From Acidimicrobiia bacterium (GTDB lineage: Bacteria > Actinomycetota > Acidimicrobiia > Acidimicrobiales > Ilumatobacteraceae), in the NCBI GenBank assembly GCA_010030605.1, contig RHCK01000001.1, positions 1 through 32,525 of the forward strand: DNA of 32,525 nt. The letters are read 5' to 3'. Below, piece after piece: positions 31,046 to 32,525 of the stretch (position 1 is the stretch's first letter; every line of letters starts with the position of its first letter). The notes below the pieces were generated by a model that worked only from the letters and a program-made list of their open reading frames with translations, had not been told where the DNA came from and did no database searches. The position numbers and the translations under genes are program-made.

Positions 31046-32503
31046 GTGATCGAGCGTCGCCCTTCGAATCGACGACAGGCGTCGAACCCCGTCGCGTTCC
31101 TTCTTTTCGTCGCCGCTTTTCCGACGGTGATTCTCTTCGGCGCATGGCGATTCGCGTCGTCGCAGGATGACAGCGCGCCTCCGGAGCCCGATGTCGTGGC
31201 CGAGTACGCCTCGACACGACCCGCAACGCCGGTGTTGTCTTTCCGTCGCACACCGAGTGTGCTGGCCCGCGAGACGTCATCGACGGCCTTCGAGCAGGAT
31301 CTACGTTCCCTCGGCGGTGCTGTTCTACCGGGATCGTGCGCCGCGGTCAGCGTCGACGGAGTGTTGGCATTGTCGGATGGCATCGACACGGCCGTGACGC
31401 CCGCCAGCACATTGAAGGTGATCGTCGCCGCCGTGGCCTTGCAGGTGCTCGGACCCGACCATGTGTTCACCACCGAGGTGCGAGCGGAGCTCGTGAATGG
31501 TGTGGTCGGCTCGTTGTATCTCGTCGGCGGAGGTGATCCTTTGCTCGCCGCGGCGTGGTATCCCGATGACGCCGCATTGAACAAGTACCCCCAACAACCG
31601 GCGACATCCCTCGAGTCTTTGGCCCAGGCGGTCGTCGATGCGGGTGTGCTGCAAATCGGCGGCAACCTGGTCGGCGACTCGTCGCGATACGACGCCGAGC
31701 TCTACGTGCCGACGTGGCCCATCAACTTCCGCGCCACCCAAGGAGGACCCATCTCCGGGTTGGTGGTGAACGACGGAGCGATGCTGGCCACCCGAACGAA
31801 GACCACGGACCCGGCGGGGGGAGCGGCGCAGGAGTTCCTGCGCTTGTTGCAGGACCGCGGAGTCACGGTGGCGGGTCAACCCACTGGCGGAACGACTCCG
31901 AACGGATTACCGACGATTGCGTCGATCAGCTCCGCCCCGCTGATCGAGATCGTGGGAGAAATGTTGCGCAACAGCGACAACAACACCGCGGAGATGTTGT
32001 TGAAAGAAATCGGTTTCGTCTCGCGTCAAAGCGGCACGCGCGCGGCCGGGATCACGACCGTCATGGAGACACTCTCCACGTGGGGCGTGCCGTTGCAGGG
32101 ATTCAACATGGTCGATGGTTCCGGACTGTCACGGGAGAACAAGGTGTCCTGTACGACGTTCATGGGCCTACTCGGTCGATATGCGCCCGGGGATCCGTTG
32201 GTGTCGGCGATGGCCGTGGCCGGACAATCGGGAACGCTCGAGCCGTACTTCACCGACAGTTCGTTGGCGAATCGATTGGTCGGTAAAACGGGGTCGTTGA
32301 CCGGGGTGAAGGGTTTGGTTGGCTACGTGCCGATCGACGGTGGTTCCGTCATCCGTTTCGCGTTGTTGTTGGAGTCACCCGGCGTCGACGATGACGCGGT
32401 TTTTCGACCCATCTGGCAGGAACTGTTGGGCGGGGCCCTGGCGTCGTATCCGTCGGGGCCGACCGTCGACGAATTGCTGCCGCTGGCCGCAGTTCCACGA
32501 TGA
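31046..32503 (+). CDS. dacB: D-alanyl-D-alanine carboxypeptidase/endopeptidase (DacB, PBP4 type)
   Basis: 485 residues, a class C penicillin-binding protein that trims or cleaves peptidoglycan peptides outside the membrane. A basic N-terminus (MIERRPSNRRQASN) and one helix (about 16-37) form a signal anchor. Catalytic motifs are intact: STLK (Ser 121-Lys 124), SDN (310-312) and KTG (414-416). LVGGGDPLL, GNLVGDSSRYD and VDGSGLSRENKVSC are typical of DacB. GTG 31046 comes 6 bases after the acyl-CoA synthetase stop, so it is probably co-transcribed; no separate promoter is visible. In many actinobacteria dacB is followed by tilS and hpt, which would fit the gene starting at the window edge. Confidence 0.93.
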   Translation: MIERRPSNRRQASNPVAFLLFVAAFPTVILFGAWRFASSQDDSAPPEPDVVAEYASTRPATPVLSFRRTPSVLARETSSTAFEQDLRSLGGAVLPGSCAAVSVDGVLALSDGIDTAVTPASTLKVIVAAVALQVLGPDHVFTTEVRAELVNGVVGSLYLVGGGDPLLAAAWYPDDAALNKYPQQPATSLESLAQAVVDAGVLQIGGNLVGDSSRYDAELYVPTWPINFRATQGGPISGLVVNDGAMLATRTKTTDPAGGAAQEFLRLLQDRGVTVAGQPTGGTTPNGLPTIASISSAPLIEIVGEMLRNSDNNTAEMLLKEIGFVSRQSGTRAAGITTVMETLSTWGVPLQGFNMVDGSGLSRENKVSCTTFMGLLGRYAPGDPLVSAMAVAGQSGTLEPYFTDSSLANRLVGKTGSLTGVKGLVGYVPIDGGSVIRFALLLESPGVDDDAVFRPIWQELLGGALASYPSGPTVDELLPLAAVPR

Positions 32504-32507
32504 GGTG

Positions 32508-32525
32508 ATGCGATGGCCATCGCAT
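32508..32525. repeat. 18-bp perfect palindrome at the window end
   Basis: ATGCGATGGCCATCGCAT is a perfect inverted repeat with no spacer and contains the start codon of the next gene. It may extend past the window edge. It could be a binding site or mere coincidence. Confidence 0.6.
32513..32525 (+). CDS. 5' end of a further gene (truncated by window edge)
   Basis: ATG 32513 opens Met-Ala-Ile-Ala and follows GAGGTGA (32502-32508), a good Shine-Dalgarno overlapping the dacB stop. ATG 32508 in another frame is an alternative. Only four codons are visible, so the product is unknown. Confidence 0.35.

Noticed and set aside
1..32525. CRISPR arrays, IS elements, prophage or integrase attachment site near the tRNA
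   Set aside because: No regularly spaced repeats, transposase or integrase motifs were seen, and the tRNA-Pro 3' end is not repeated elsewhere in the window as far as I can see.

Overview
The window reads as a gene-dense chromosomal segment of a high-GC actinobacterium, most likely class Acidimicrobiia (Ilumatobacter-like). The evidence is overall character rather than a marker gene: GC-rich third positions, frequent GTG starts, several acyl-CoA enzymes, two luciferase-like (F420/FMN-type) oxidoreductases, Gly/Asp/Ser-rich linkers after the lipoprotein cysteine of the transport binding proteins, and the DUF512-der, ispH and dacB genes. I see no phage, IS element, CRISPR array, integrase or rRNA. 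Coding density is about 95% and no gene-free stretch exceeds 300 bases.

Layout. (1) 76-912: a crotonase-fold enzyme. (2) 914-6581, minus strand: a complete peptide/nickel-type ABC importer read as binding lipoprotein, permease B, permease C, ATPase D, ATPase F, with stop-start overlaps and one clear -35/-10 promoter. (3) 6840-8606: a small Cys-rich DUF5522 protein, a PPK2-type polyphosphate kinase and a phosphoribosyltransferase. (4) 8607-10977: an FAD-dependent phytoene-desaturase-like oxidoreductase divergent from a creatininase-family amidohydrolase. (5) 11059-14152: a nitrate/sulfonate/THI5-type ABC importer, with the binding protein divergent from ATPase and permease; the last two are separated by a peculiar twin palindrome that is also a 31-codon mini-ORF. 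(6) 14210-18918: fatty-acid desaturase, a TIGR03792-like small protein, two luciferase-like oxidoreductases and a cytosine-deaminase-like amidohydrolase. (7) 18911-23325: glycerophosphodiesterase, acyl-CoA synthetase, SirB1-like protein, acyl-CoA dehydrogenase. (8) 23343-25489, minus strand: ispH, an SGNH-like lipoprotein lacking its nucleophile serine, and a CopD-like membrane protein. (9) 25544-32525: a 17-codon upstream ORF, DUF512 radical SAM protein, Der GTPase, a zinc-ribbon membrane protein, tRNA-Pro(GGG), an NDP-forming acyl-CoA synthetase, a DacB carboxypeptidase and the first codons of another gene.

Functionally the segment mixes housekeeping (Der, IspH, tRNA-Pro, DacB) with heterotrophic catabolism: fatty acids via CoA ligase, dehydrogenase and crotonase, peptides via the Dpp-type importer, and possibly a small N-heterocycle via THI5/SsuA-type importer, creatininase, cytosine-deaminase-like hydrolase and flavin monooxygenase. 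The last grouping is inference from proximity.

The most general observation is promoter architecture. At least ten transcription units carry a TAnnnT-type -10 hexamer exactly 6 or 7 bases before the start codon, as expected for leaderless mRNAs. This settled several start choices and exposed the small upstream ORF before the DUF512 gene. No wholly new multi-gene system is evident. The best candidates for new biology are the two mini-ORFs with ATGA junctions, the twin palindromes, and the nucleophile-less SGNH lipoprotein.
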